The notes under the pieces are model-generated. The model saw only the letters and a list, made by a program, of their open reading frames with translations. It did no database searches and was not told where the DNA came from. Positions 43,950 to 52,847 of a stretch of 64,000 bases of DNA are shown here, in pieces (within the stretch, counting starts at the first letter, position 1; the number at the start of each line of letters is the position of its first letter). The position numbers and the translations under genes were made by a program. Source of the stretch: an uncultured Arenicella sp. (lineage in GTDB: Bacteria; Pseudomonadota; Gammaproteobacteria; Arenicellales; Arenicellaceae); contig CALJWL010000016.1 of assembly GCA_937974565.1 (NCBI GenBank), positions 1-64,000 on the forward strand. The letters are read 5' to 3'.

Positions 43950-46535
43950 ATGAGAATGGATAAATTAACGTCTAAGTTTCAATTAGCTCTAGCGGATGCG
44001 CAAAGTATGGCCGTTGGGCGAGATCATCAATTTATTGAGCCAGTGCATGTGTTGGCATCGATGTTTCAGCAAGACGGCGGCAGTGTTCGCCCATTGTTAT
44101 CACGAGTTGGTGTGGCTGAAAAAACACTTTCGGATAAGCTCAATCAAGCCTTAGCTGAGCTGCCAAGAGTGCAAGGGCAAGCCGGTGAAGTGCATTTGTC
44201 ACAACAAACGGGCCGCATTATTAATGTGGCGGATAAATTAGCGCAACAGCGCGGTGATTCATTTATTTCAAGCGATTTGTTCTTATTGGCCTTAGTCAAA
44301 GATAAGGATCGTGCTGGTGCGTTGTTGCGTGACGCCGGTGCAACTACAGAGTCGCTTAATAAAGCGGTGGAGGATGTGCGTGGGGGTTCAAATGTGAATG
44401 ACGCCAATGCCGAAGACCAAATGCAGGCACTGGAAAAATACACGATTGATGTCACCGAACGAGCCGAACAAGGTAAGTTAGATCCAGTCATTGGTCGCGA
44501 TGATGAAATTCGCCGTACCGTGCAAGTTTTACAACGGCGGACTAAGAATAATCCAGTGCTAATTGGCGAGCCTGGTGTGGGGAAAACCGCCATAGTTGAG
44601 GGCTTGGCTCAGCGTATTGTTAATGGTGAGGTTCCCGAAGGGATTAAAAATAAACGCTTACTCTCATTGGACCTTGGTGCATTGATTGCGGGCGCTAAAT
44701 TTCGTGGCGAGTTCGAAGAGCGGTTGAAGGCCGTACTCAAAGATTTATCAAAACACGAAGGCCAAATTATTCTCTTTATCGACGAGCTGCACACGATGGT
44801 CGGAGCGGGTAAAGCTGAGGGCGCGATGGACGCGGGCAATATGCTTAAGCCTGCGTTGGCCCGCGGAGAATTGCATTGCGTGGGCGCGACTACTCTGGAT
44901 GAGTATCGGCAATTTATAGAGAAGGATGCGGCACTGGAACGCCGTTTTCAGAAAATTGTGATTGATGAGCCCAGCGTTGAAGATACGATTGCAATATTGC
45001 GTGGCCTAAAAGAAAAATACGAAGTTCATCACGGCGTTGATATTACCGACCCGGCCATCATCTCAGCGGCAACGCTATCACACCGCTATATCACGGATCG
45101 TAATTTGCCAGACAAAGCCATCGATTTGATTGACGAAGCCGCCAGCCGTATTCGCATGGAAATTGATTCCAAACCAGAAGCAATGGACAAGTTAGATCGC
45201 CAAATCATCCGCCGCAAGATTGAGCGCGAAGCGTTGCAAAAGGAAAGCGATGGTGCGTCAAAAAAACGGCTATTAGATCTTGAAGCTGAAATCTCTGAGC
45301 TTGAACGGGAATACGGTGAATTAAATGAAATTTGGATGGCTGAAAAATCAGCCGTCTATGGCGCTCAGCATGTTAAAGAAGAGTTAGAGGCGGCCCGCTT
45401 GGAAATGGAAGTAGCAAAACGTGCAGGGAATTTGGCCAAGATGTCAGAGCTTCAGTACGCCACTATTCCTGAACTAGAGGCACAGTTGCAAACGGCTCAA
45501 AGTAATGAGCTAGACGGAGTTGAAAATCAGTTGTTGCGCAGTAATGTGACTGCCGAAGAGATTGCCGAAGTGGTGGCGCACTGGACTGGAATTCCGGTCA
45601 GTAAAATGCTTGAAGGTGAGCGTGAAAAACTGTTGAAAATGGAAGACAGGCTGCACAAGCGCGTTATTGGTCAAGGCCAGGCGATTAGCTCTGTGGCGGA
45701 TGCCATTCGGCGCTCTCGTGCCGGTTTGTCAGACCCAAACCGCCCGTCAGGTTCATTTTTATTCTTAGGCCCCACAGGCGTGGGCAAGACCGAACTCAGT
45801 AAAGCGTTAGCCGAGTTTATGTTTGATACCGATGAATCTATGGTGCGAATAGACATGTCTGAGTTTATGGAGAAGCACTCAGTGGCACGTTTAATTGGTG
45901 CCCCACCGGGCTACGTCGGTTACGAAGAAGGCGGGTATCTGACAGAAGCGGTGCGCCGTAAACCGTATTCAGTGATCTTGTTGGACGAGGTGGAAAAAGC
46001 TCACCCGGATGTTTTTAATATTCTGCTGCAAGTGTTAGACGATGGTCGTCTTACTGACGGTCAGGGTCGTACAGTGGACTTTAAAAATTGCGTCATTATT
46101 ATGACGTCTAATCTCGGCTCACAACGAGTGCACGGTTATGACGGTGAATACGAGGGTATGAAGGCGCTGGTGATGGAGAGCGTGTCCGAACACTTCAGAC
46201 CTGAGTTCATTAATCGAGTGGACGACATTGTGGTGTTCCACGCGCTAGGTAAAGAACACGTACGCTCTATTGCGAACATTCAAATTGAAATCTTGCGTAA
46301 ACGATTAATGCAACAAGAAATTAAATTAGACATAACCGACGAAGCCTTAGACCTTGTGGGGGAAGCTGGGTTTGACCCAGTGTATGGGGCCAGGCCTTTA
46401 AAAAGAAGTATTCAAGCGCTGATCGAGAACCCGTTAGCGCAACGGTTATTAGCCGCTGAATTTAAATCAGGAGACGTTGTCACCGTAACGGTCGAAGACG
46501 GACAATTGAAATTTCAAAGGGCCGTAGCTCATTAA
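43950..46535 (+). CDS. clpB: ATP-dependent chaperone ClpB
   Basis: Disaggregase working with DnaK. N-terminal Clp repeat domain (about 1-145), AAA1 with GEPGVGKT, coiled-coil M domain (about 405-525), AAA2 with GPTGVGKT. Starts [21 protein letters not shown], as in E. coli ClpB; 861 residues against 857. AGGTGT lies before the ATG. A sigma-32 promoter is expected, but the only near-match upstream (CTTGTTT at 43888 with a CACATA-like -10 around 43906) is poor. Confidence 0.96.
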   Translation: MRMDKLTSKFQLALADAQSMAVGRDHQFIEPVHVLASMFQQDGGSVRPLLSRVGVAEKTLSDKLNQALAELPRVQGQAGEVHLSQQTGRIINVADKLAQQRGDSFISSDLFLLALVKDKDRAGALLRDAGATTESLNKAVEDVRGGSNVNDANAEDQMQALEKYTIDVTERAEQGKLDPVIGRDDEIRRTVQVLQRRTKNNPVLIGEPGVGKTAIVEGLAQRIVNGEVPEGIKNKRLLSLDLGALIAGAKFRGEFEERLKAVLKDLSKHEGQIILFIDELHTMVGAGKAEGAMDAGNMLKPALARGELHCVGATTLDEYRQFIEKDAALERRFQKIVIDEPSVEDTIAILRGLKEKYEVHHGVDITDPAIISAATLSHRYITDRNLPDKAIDLIDEAASRIRMEIDSKPEAMDKLDRQIIRRKIEREALQKESDGASKKRLLDLEAEISELEREYGELNEIWMAEKSAVYGAQHVKEELEAARLEMEVAKRAGNLAKMSELQYATIPELEAQLQTAQSNELDGVENQLLRSNVTAEEIAEVVAHWTGIPVSKMLEGEREKLLKMEDRLHKRVIGQGQAISSVADAIRRSRAGLSDPNRPSGSFLFLGPTGVGKTELSKALAEFMFDTDESMVRIDMSEFMEKHSVARLIGAPPGYVGYEEGGYLTEAVRRKPYSVILLDEVEKAHPDVFNILLQVLDDGRLTDGQGRTVDFKNCVIIMTSNLGSQRVHGYDGEYEGMKALVMESVSEHFRPEFINRVDDIVVFHALGKEHVRSIANIQIEILRKRLMQQEIKLDITDEALDLVGEAGFDPVYGARPLKRSIQALIENPLAQRLLAAEFKSGDVVTVTVEDGQLKFQRAVAH

Positions 46536-46573
46536 AAATCGATCTAACAAAAAGTCGATCCATTGGCGCCGTT

Positions 46574-46591
46574 CGGCTTGGTTACAAGCCG
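46574..46591 (+). terminator. Hairpin after clpB
   Basis: CGGCTTG (46574-46580), loop GTTA, CAAGCCG (46585-46591). Not followed by a T-tract, so a weak or Rho-aided terminator at best. Confidence 0.4.
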
Positions 46592-46780
46592 TTCATTCCA
46601 CCTGTTGAATGGGCTGGTTCGGCCATGTCACTTCACAGTTGAGCCGCGCGGCGTAAATCGAGCTTAGTTTTCGTCATAAAAACGCGCTAGAATGAGGGTA
46701 CAACGGTTTAGCTCGAATCGGTGTGCGAGTTTGCAGCCGACTATGCGAGTGTTTGGAATTAGATTGACAACGATACGACT

Positions 46781-47908
46781 ATGAAAGCAATGATACTGGC
46801 GGCGGGCAAGGGCACGCGCGTGCGTCCATTAACCAACGAAATGCCCAAGCCAATGATTCCGATTATTGGGAAACCGGTAATGGAATACTTGATTGAAGAA
46901 TTGGCGCGTCATGGGTTTGACGAAATTATGATTAACGTCAGCCATTTGCCTGAAAAAATTGAGAGTTATTTTGGCAATGGCGAACGTTTGGGTGTTGAAA
47001 TAGGTTACTCCTTTGAAGGCCACATTGAGGATGGCGAAATACAGTCTGAAGCCTTAGGGTCGGCGGGTGGTATCAAACGCATTCAAGAGTTTGGCGGTTT
47101 TTTTGACGACACTTTTTTGGTGGTGTGTGGTGATGCGCTAATCGACCTGGATTTGACTAAAGCCGTTCGTGAACACTGGAGAAGCGGTGCCGTTGCGAGT
47201 ATTTGCACACTGGAGGTGCCGATTGAATCCGTTTCAGATTACGGTGTGGTGGTCTCGGATGAGTTGGGCCAGATTACATCATTCCAAGAAAAACCGTCTG
47301 TGGAAGAAGCGTTGTCAAACCAAGTCAATACCGGTATTTATATTTTTGAACCCGAAGTTGTTGATTTGATACCTGAAAGCACCAGCTTTGATATTGGTGG
47401 AGACTTGTTTCCACAATTGGTTGAGAAAGGGTTGCCGTTTCATGCGATTAACATTCCTTTTAATTGGATTGATATTGGTCGAATTTCCGACTATTGGGAA
47501 GCGAACCAAAAAATAATGAACGGCGACTTACGCACAATTCCAATGCCAGGAAAGGAAATTCAACCAGGCGTGTGGGTTGGTTTGAACGTCAGTGTTGATT
47601 GGGATGAGTGCGAAATCCAGGGCCCAGTTTACATAGGCAGCGGCACTCGTATTGAAGCTGGTGCCATGATCGTGGGCCCAACGTGGATTGGTCACGGTTG
47701 TCATATTCGTCAAAACGCCAGAATCTCTAAAAGTATTATCTTTGAATACACGCGTATCGGTTCAGCCAGTATTGTCAAAAACTCGGTGGCCTTTGGTCGG
47801 TTTTTTGTTGATAAAGATGGCAAAAGCTTCGAAAGTAATAAGATGCATTTGGATTGGGTGACGGACTCGCGCATACCCGACGATGAGTTGCAAATCTCTG
47901 AAGATTAA
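46781..47908 (+). CDS. Sugar nucleotidyltransferase (NDP-sugar synthase)
   Basis: A 375-residue transferase that activates a sugar 1-phosphate. N-terminal domain has LAAGKGTRVRPLT and KPMIPI; the DALID motif (VVCGDALIDL) is the metal-binding site. A C-terminal left-handed beta-helix (VYIGSGTRIEAGAMIVGPTWIG) follows, as in mannose-1-phosphate guanylyltransferase- and glucose-1-phosphate thymidylyltransferase-like enzymes. The next gene, 8 bp downstream, is a kinase. Sugar and nucleotide not assignable. Confidence 0.85.
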   Translation: MKAMILAAGKGTRVRPLTNEMPKPMIPIIGKPVMEYLIEELARHGFDEIMINVSHLPEKIESYFGNGERLGVEIGYSFEGHIEDGEIQSEALGSAGGIKRIQEFGGFFDDTFLVVCGDALIDLDLTKAVREHWRSGAVASICTLEVPIESVSDYGVVVSDELGQITSFQEKPSVEEALSNQVNTGIYIFEPEVVDLIPESTSFDIGGDLFPQLVEKGLPFHAINIPFNWIDIGRISDYWEANQKIMNGDLRTIPMPGKEIQPGVWVGLNVSVDWDECEIQGPVYIGSGTRIEAGAMIVGPTWIGHGCHIRQNARISKSIIFEYTRIGSASIVKNSVAFGRFFVDKDGKSFESNKMHLDWVTDSRIPDDELQISED

Positions 47909-47916
47909 ATTCAGAC

Positions 47917-48438
47917 ATGCGGTTTGGAAAAAAGAATAACCTGGTTTTGATCGGGATGCCTGGTGCGGGCAAAAGCACCATTGGTAAACGGTTAGCGAAA
48001 AAATACGGCCTCACCTTTATTGATTCCGATTTATTGTTAGAGCGGCGCTGCAATATGCCGCTTCAACGGGTGGTTAACTGTATTGGCTTGAAACGTTTTG
48101 CTCAGATAGAGCAAGAGATACTTTGTCAGAGCAAGTTTGAAAATTCGGTTATTGCCACAGGTGGTAGCGCTATTTACAGCGATTCAGCTATGCGTGCATT
48201 AAGTGAGAATGGCGTTCGTTTGTATTTGAAAATATCGCCCCAGACGTTAATCCGAAGGGTCGGCGATCATACCCAACGAGGCCTCATGAAATACCCATCA
48301 CACCATTTACTGCGCTTGTATGCGGATCGAAAGCAACGCTACTCTCAGCACGCCGATTTCACTTTTCGAAATGACGCGCCGTTTACCGCAATAAAGGCGG
48401 CGGAGCTGTATCACACCTTGAATCATGAACATCGCTAA
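47917..48438 (+). CDS. Shikimate-kinase-like protein (divergent)
   Basis: A 173-residue P-loop kinase with GMPGAGKST, DSD at the substrate Asp and an arginine-containing lid (THQRGLMKYP). It departs from AroK: the FR motif Arg is Ala (FAQIEQEI), and GGG of the shikimate site is GGSAIYS. A similar family with GGSAVYS exists in other proteobacteria and is often labelled shikimate kinase. Its position between a sugar nucleotidyltransferase and ispD suggests a different small substrate, possibly a sugar. A clear ribosome site is lacking. Confidence 0.7.
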   Translation: MRFGKKNNLVLIGMPGAGKSTIGKRLAKKYGLTFIDSDLLLERRCNMPLQRVVNCIGLKRFAQIEQEILCQSKFENSVIATGGSAIYSDSAMRALSENGVRLYLKISPQTLIRRVGDHTQRGLMKYPSHHLLRLYADRKQRYSQHADFTFRNDAPFTAIKAAELYHTLNHEHR

Positions 48439-48472
48439 GTTGTTAACATGAACGAGTTTTTGGGAGCGGATT

Positions 48473-49222
48473 TTGAATGACCAAGTGAACATATGGTGCG
48501 TGATGCCAGCGGCTGGCGTGGGTACTCGTATGCAGGCTCATTGCCCAAAGCAGTACCTAAGCTTGGCAGGGAAAACCGTGTTAGAACACAGCGTGAGTTT
48601 ATTCTTAGCGCTCAAGCAGGTTCAAACAATCACCGTCTGCCTTAGCAAAGACGACGCTTATGCTGATAACTTAGCTCTTTTTAGTAATCGAGTGCTGCGA
48701 ACAGACGGGGGTAACACGAGGGCGCAAAGTGTGTTAAATGGTTTAAAGTCTCTTAAAAATAACGCAGCGAATGATGATTGGGTTGTGGTTCACGATGCCG
48801 CAAGGCCATGTCTAGAACCTGCTTTGGTGGCGTGTTTAATATCGCAACTTGAGCAAGATGCTGTTGGTGGGCTTCTGGCTGTTCCGGCAAAAGATACGCT
48901 AAAGTTAGTGAAAAGTGATGATGAGTTGTTACGTCAACCTCCCGCCAACAATACGTCGCTGACTGTTTCTCGCACCTTAGATCGTGCATTGATTTGGCAA
49001 GCGCAAACTCCTCAGATGTTTCGTTATGGGCTGTTGCTTAATGCTATTGAGTCGGCGCTTGATTCAGGCGTTGATATTACCGACGAAGCGTCTGCTATGG
49101 AGGCTGCGGGGCATGCGGTGAAACTGGTTGAAGGCTCGGCGCATAATATTAAAATTACCACACCAGAAGATTTGGCGTTGGCTGAATTTTTATTATCAAC
49201 ACGTCAGCAAACGGCCCCGTAG
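48473..49222 (+). CDS. ispD: 2-C-methyl-D-erythritol 4-phosphate cytidylyltransferase
   Basis: Third step of the MEP isoprenoid pathway: CTP plus MEP to CDP-ME. AAGVGTRM and CPKQYLSL form the CTP site; VVHDAARPCLEP and ITDEASAMEAAGHAVKLVEG are diagnostic. Start codon is TTG (48473) with GGGAG six bases before it; an ATG at 48477 is out of frame. 249 residues against 236 in E. coli. ispF follows after a small lipoprotein gene. Confidence 0.94.
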   Translation: MNDQVNIWCVMPAAGVGTRMQAHCPKQYLSLAGKTVLEHSVSLFLALKQVQTITVCLSKDDAYADNLALFSNRVLRTDGGNTRAQSVLNGLKSLKNNAANDDWVVVHDAARPCLEPALVACLISQLEQDAVGGLLAVPAKDTLKLVKSDDELLRQPPANNTSLTVSRTLDRALIWQAQTPQMFRYGLLLNAIESALDSGVDITDEASAMEAAGHAVKLVEGSAHNIKITTPEDLALAEFLLSTRQQTAP

Positions 49223-49419
49223 TGATATGGTTAAACGGGCGATTTAAATATAGAGTTGGTGACGTGTCTTTACAGATTCATGTCTGGCACACTGGGGTGG
49301 CTATCGACTACAATGTCGATTAAATAAGTGTTTCAAACTTACGTTGTGCTTTCAAGTGAGAGTTCGAGTATGAAATAATTTACCTATTAGCACTAATAAC
49401 CGTGTCAGAAAGTCCGATC

Positions 49420-49662
49420 ATGCATTTAACTCGCCGTGTTACGTTGTTAAAAGTCTCTCTCGTTTTTGTTGTTAGTTTAAGCCTGAGTGCCTGTGTGGGC
49501 ACAATTGTGGGCGCCGCGGTTGATACAACCATTGAGATCGCTAAAGTGCCGTTTAAGGTTGTTGGGGCCGCAGTGGATGTTGTTACCAGTGACTCAGACA
49601 GTAAAAAGAAAAAGCGAGATAAGGGCGATGAAAGTGGCTCTAACGCTGAGGGTCGTAATTGA
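49420..49662 (+). CDS. Small lipoprotein (NF038104-like)
   Basis: An 80-residue protein with signal sequence and lipobox LSAC ([16 protein letters not shown]), so it is lipidated at the cysteine. The middle ([13 protein letters not shown]) and a charged, Lys/Asp/Glu-rich C-terminus match a small lipoprotein family of gammaproteobacteria that I recall as NF038104; function unknown. It is inserted between ispD and ispF, which are usually adjacent, and ends 2 bp before the ispF start. Confidence 0.8.
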   Translation: MHLTRRVTLLKVSLVFVVSLSLSACVGTIVGAAVDTTIEIAKVPFKVVGAAVDVVTSDSDSKKKKRDKGDESGSNAEGRN

Positions 49663-49664
49663 TC

Positions 49665-50144
49665 ATGAGAATCGGTCACGGTTATGATGTTCACGCCTTG
49701 AAAACAGGGCGTAAACTGATTCTAGGCGGCGTTCAAATTCCTCACAGCCACGGTTTGCAAGGGCACTCCGATGCAGATGTATTACTGCACGCGATATGCG
49801 ATGCCGTACTTGGCGCGCTCGGATTGGGTGATATTGGCGGCCATTTCCCTGATACAGACCCTAGTTATGAAGGCATAGACAGTCGTAAACTCTTGAGGCA
49901 TGTGGTGTCGAAAATGCACGGCTATGAATTGGGCAATCTCGATGCAACGATTGTAGCCCAACGACCTAAGCTGTCGGTTCATTTAGCCCAAATGAGATCA
50001 AACTTAGCGCAAGACTTTTCTTGTGATGAAAGCCAAATAAACCTCAAAGCAACGACCACTGAAAAATTAGGTTTTGTAGGTCAAGAACAAGGCATTGAAG
50101 CGCACGCGGTCATTCTTCTTAATCAATTAAGCAGTACGAGTTAA
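49665..50144 (+). CDS. ispF: 2-C-methyl-D-erythritol 2,4-cyclodiphosphate synthase
   Basis: Fifth step of the MEP pathway, zinc enzyme making the cyclodiphosphate. GHGYDVHAL and [19 protein letters not shown] give the metal ligands, and [16 protein letters not shown] the C-terminal site. 159 residues from ATG 49665; a TTG at 49659 (adding two residues) is possible. Placed downstream of the lipoprotein gene with GAGGGT upstream. Confidence 0.95.
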   Translation: MRIGHGYDVHALKTGRKLILGGVQIPHSHGLQGHSDADVLLHAICDAVLGALGLGDIGGHFPDTDPSYEGIDSRKLLRHVVSKMHGYELGNLDATIVAQRPKLSVHLAQMRSNLAQDFSCDESQINLKATTTEKLGFVGQEQGIEAHAVILLNQLSSTS

Positions 50145-50151
50145 CAGCAGT

Positions 50152-51573
50152 ATGAGTGATATTAATCTAGCTAATCGTAAAAACAAGAAGCTAACTCAAG
50201 AGAAAGCACTTCAAGTAAATTTAAACAGCCAAATTTACGGCGCCATTGTTGAAATTGGCGCGGGTCAAGAAACCGCGCGGCAGTTTTTTTCAGCCGGTGC
50301 CGCAGCGGGTACCGTGGCTAAAACCATGTCGGCTTATGACATGCAAGTCAGTGATGATGTTTACGGTAAGGCCGGGCGTTACGTAAGCCGCGAACGCTGT
50401 GAGCAAATGTTACGTCATGAGTATGATCTGATGCACAACCGCTTGAGTGAATCACGTGGGCAAGAGAGCAGTTTCTTTGCTTATGCCGCCACCGTAACGG
50501 CTCGCAGTTATACCCAAAAGAATGAGTGTCATGGTTGGATTGGTGTGCGTCGACAATTAAAACCCAATGCCGAGCCCAGTGAAATTATTCTGCACGTGCG
50601 CATGCTCGACGACACTAACATTGAGCAGTCAGAAGCGTTGGGTATTCTTGGGGTTAATTTGGTGCATGGCGCTTACTATCATGCCGACGACCCGAAGACG
50701 ATTATTGATAATTTACAAGATGGGATGGGCTACGATAAGCGTATTGAGATCGACCTAATTCATTTCAGTGGACCGGATTTTTCTGACGTCGAAAACCGCT
50801 TAATGAATTTGCATTTGATCCACAGTTGGTCGTGTCGCGCGGTTATGTTTGGTGCCGATGGACACTCCATTGTTCCGGCATCGGCTTTGCGTAAAAAAGA
50901 CACGGTAGTCATCCGAGGCTCTTTTAAACCGCCAACAAAAATTCATATGGATATGAAAGAGGTGGCGATTAAACAGTTTGCCAAAGAAGAAGGCGTGGAC
51001 CCAGATAACGTGCTTGCGGTGGCTGAAATCACTATGAACGAACTAAGCGGTCAGGGTGAAGAAGCGGACAGTGACTTTTTGGCGCGAGTGGACCTGCTTA
51101 ATGAACTGGGGTTCTCGGTGCTGATATCCGACTATTTACGCTTTTTTAGACTGCGTTCTTGGATCCGACGGTATACAAAAAATCGCATTGGTATCGTGCT
51201 AAGCGTACTCGACTTTGATTACCTTTTTGCTGAGCAGTACTACGATGGCTTAGAGGGTGGAATCCTTGAAGCGTTTGGTAAATTGTTCTCTGATAACACC
51301 AACGTTTATGTTTACCCGACCATCCGAAACGGAAAGTTAATTACATTGGAAAATGCGGATGTGGCCGATGAGTTGTCTTACCTACTGCAACATCTTATCC
51401 ATAACCGTGCAATGGTTACCGCGGAAATAAAAGATGTGGCAAATTTAACGATCTCAGCTCGTGAAATAGTCAAGCAAATACCTCTTGGGCGAGGGGATTG
51501 GGAGAAATCACTGCCGGTTCAAACCGCGGAACAAATTATTGAACGCAAACTTTTTGGTTATCCAGGCGATTAG
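50152..51573 (+). CDS. Conserved uncharacterised cytosolic protein (473 aa)
   Basis: Recognisable as a widely distributed family, found also in Bacteroidetes and cyanobacteria as I recall, with IYGAIVEIGAGQETARQFFSAGAAAGTVAKTMSAYD near the N-terminus (conserved IYG..EIGAGQE.AR.FF). It has no signal peptide and no beta-barrel features, so the database label TonB-dependent receptor that such proteins sometimes carry is not supported. No catalytic motif recognised. The region 225-250 (HSWSCRAVMFGADG) and 365-400 (FDYLFAEQYYDGLEGG) look conserved. It starts 7 bp after ispF. Confidence 0.7.
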   Translation: MSDINLANRKNKKLTQEKALQVNLNSQIYGAIVEIGAGQETARQFFSAGAAAGTVAKTMSAYDMQVSDDVYGKAGRYVSRERCEQMLRHEYDLMHNRLSESRGQESSFFAYAATVTARSYTQKNECHGWIGVRRQLKPNAEPSEIILHVRMLDDTNIEQSEALGILGVNLVHGAYYHADDPKTIIDNLQDGMGYDKRIEIDLIHFSGPDFSDVENRLMNLHLIHSWSCRAVMFGADGHSIVPASALRKKDTVVIRGSFKPPTKIHMDMKEVAIKQFAKEEGVDPDNVLAVAEITMNELSGQGEEADSDFLARVDLLNELGFSVLISDYLRFFRLRSWIRRYTKNRIGIVLSVLDFDYLFAEQYYDGLEGGILEAFGKLFSDNTNVYVYPTIRNGKLITLENADVADELSYLLQHLIHNRAMVTAEIKDVANLTISAREIVKQIPLGRGDWEKSLPVQTAEQIIERKLFGYPGD

Positions 51574-51613
51574 TTAGCCGCTGATCAAGCAGCCTCAAGC
51601 ACTGTTTACTCAT

Positions 51614-52333
51614 TTGACTTCTCGCGATTTCCCCATACTGTATTCATTCAGGCGCTGTCCTTACGCTATGCGGGCTCGCATGGCGATTCACTACGCACAA
51701 CAAACGGTAGAGTTGCGAGAAGTTGTGTTGCGCAACAAACCACCGGAGCTGTGGATGGCATCATCGAAAGGAACAGTGCCTGTACTGGTGTTGCAACCTT
51801 CAGCAGGTGAGTCGCCGTTTGCGTGTAATGCCTTGAATGAAAAAATTCAGAATAATGCAGGTCAGGTTATTGATGAAAGCCTTGAGATTATGCAGTGGGC
51901 GCTGAATCAACATGACCCGAAGAATTGGCTTGCGGCTTGTAATGGTCAATTAGCCAACAGTGATTTGATAACGAGAAATGACACTGAATTTAAGCCTAAT
52001 TTGGATAAGTACAAATACTTTGACCGTTATCCAGAGGCAACTCAAGACGATTACCTAGCGTTGGCCAAGCCGTTTTTGGTGGAATTGAACGAGCGTATCT
52101 CGGCCAATCATGGTTACCTATCAGGCCCTTGTTTCAGTGCCAGCGATGCGGCCATATTGCCGTTTGTTCGTCAATTTTCGAACTGTGACACGGAACGTTT
52201 TAACAAACTAGGGCTTCAATGTCTTGGTGATTGGCTAGGCCAAGGCGTTGCATCGTCACTGTTTGTTACTGTGATGTCTAAATATCCGGCTTGGTCTGCT
52301 GCTGATAACAATGCAGTGGTGTTTTCTGCGTGA
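51614..52333 (+). CDS. Glutathione S-transferase family protein
   Basis: A 239-residue protein with a thioredoxin-like N-terminus: SFRRCPYAMRARMAIHYAQ contains the CPYA redox site typical of omega/glutaredoxin-like GSTs, followed by KGTVPVLVL. C-terminal half is helical. The start is TTG at 51614; the next ATG (in CPYAM) would cut off the active site. No strong ribosome site. Likely reduces mixed disulfides or dehydroascorbate-like substrates. Confidence 0.78.
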   Translation: MTSRDFPILYSFRRCPYAMRARMAIHYAQQTVELREVVLRNKPPELWMASSKGTVPVLVLQPSAGESPFACNALNEKIQNNAGQVIDESLEIMQWALNQHDPKNWLAACNGQLANSDLITRNDTEFKPNLDKYKYFDRYPEATQDDYLALAKPFLVELNERISANHGYLSGPCFSASDAAILPFVRQFSNCDTERFNKLGLQCLGDWLGQGVASSLFVTVMSKYPAWSAADNNAVVFSA

Positions 52334-52500
52334 TGGCTCATCAATCTGTCGGTTTCAAGGTGGTGGTTGTTTTTATTCTCAGTTCTACTGTTGCCAAAGC
52401 GAGTTGAGTTTAAAGTCAATTAAGGTTTTTGGTCGCCAATTTCTGTCATTTGTCTATAATCAGCAAATGCACATACCTATTTTAAAAAAGGCATATTGTT

Positions 52501-52806
52501 ATGACGACATACTCAATAGAGCATCAGCCCGAAGAGCAGCTTTTCTTTATAAACATTGACGACGGTCAGCGAGCGTTTTTAAAATATCGCCGTTTGGGGG
52601 ACCGTGCCGCTCAATCTTCAGTCGATTTTTGGAGTACTTTTGTACCCGAATCACAACGTGGCACAGGCATGGCATCTCAATTAGTGGATCATGGGTTTCA
52701 ATGGGCCGAGCAAAATGGTTTGCACATTGAGGCTTCTTGTTGGTATGCCGCTAAGAAACTTGAGAAACGCATCAAGACGTTATCAAGCGACAGTAAACCG
52801 AGCTGA
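52501..52806 (+). CDS. GNAT-like acetyltransferase, small (NATD1/YjdJ type)
   Basis: A 101-residue protein with the acetyl-CoA pyrophosphate loop QRGTGMAS and the C-terminal EASCWYAAKKLEK helix of the small YjdJ/NATD1-like acetyltransferases. ATG at 52501 follows AAAAGGCATATTGTT. Acceptor unknown. Monocistronic; glnE begins 42 bp later. Confidence 0.75.
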   Translation: MTTYSIEHQPEEQLFFINIDDGQRAFLKYRRLGDRAAQSSVDFWSTFVPESQRGTGMASQLVDHGFQWAEQNGLHIEASCWYAAKKLEKRIKTLSSDSKPS

Positions 52807-52847
52807 CGCAGTCATTAATGAAACCGTATTGAGATTACCACCTTAAA

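Noticed and set aside
44144-44593. 149-codon minus-strand frame within clpB
   Set aside because: Antisense shadow of a highly conserved gene.
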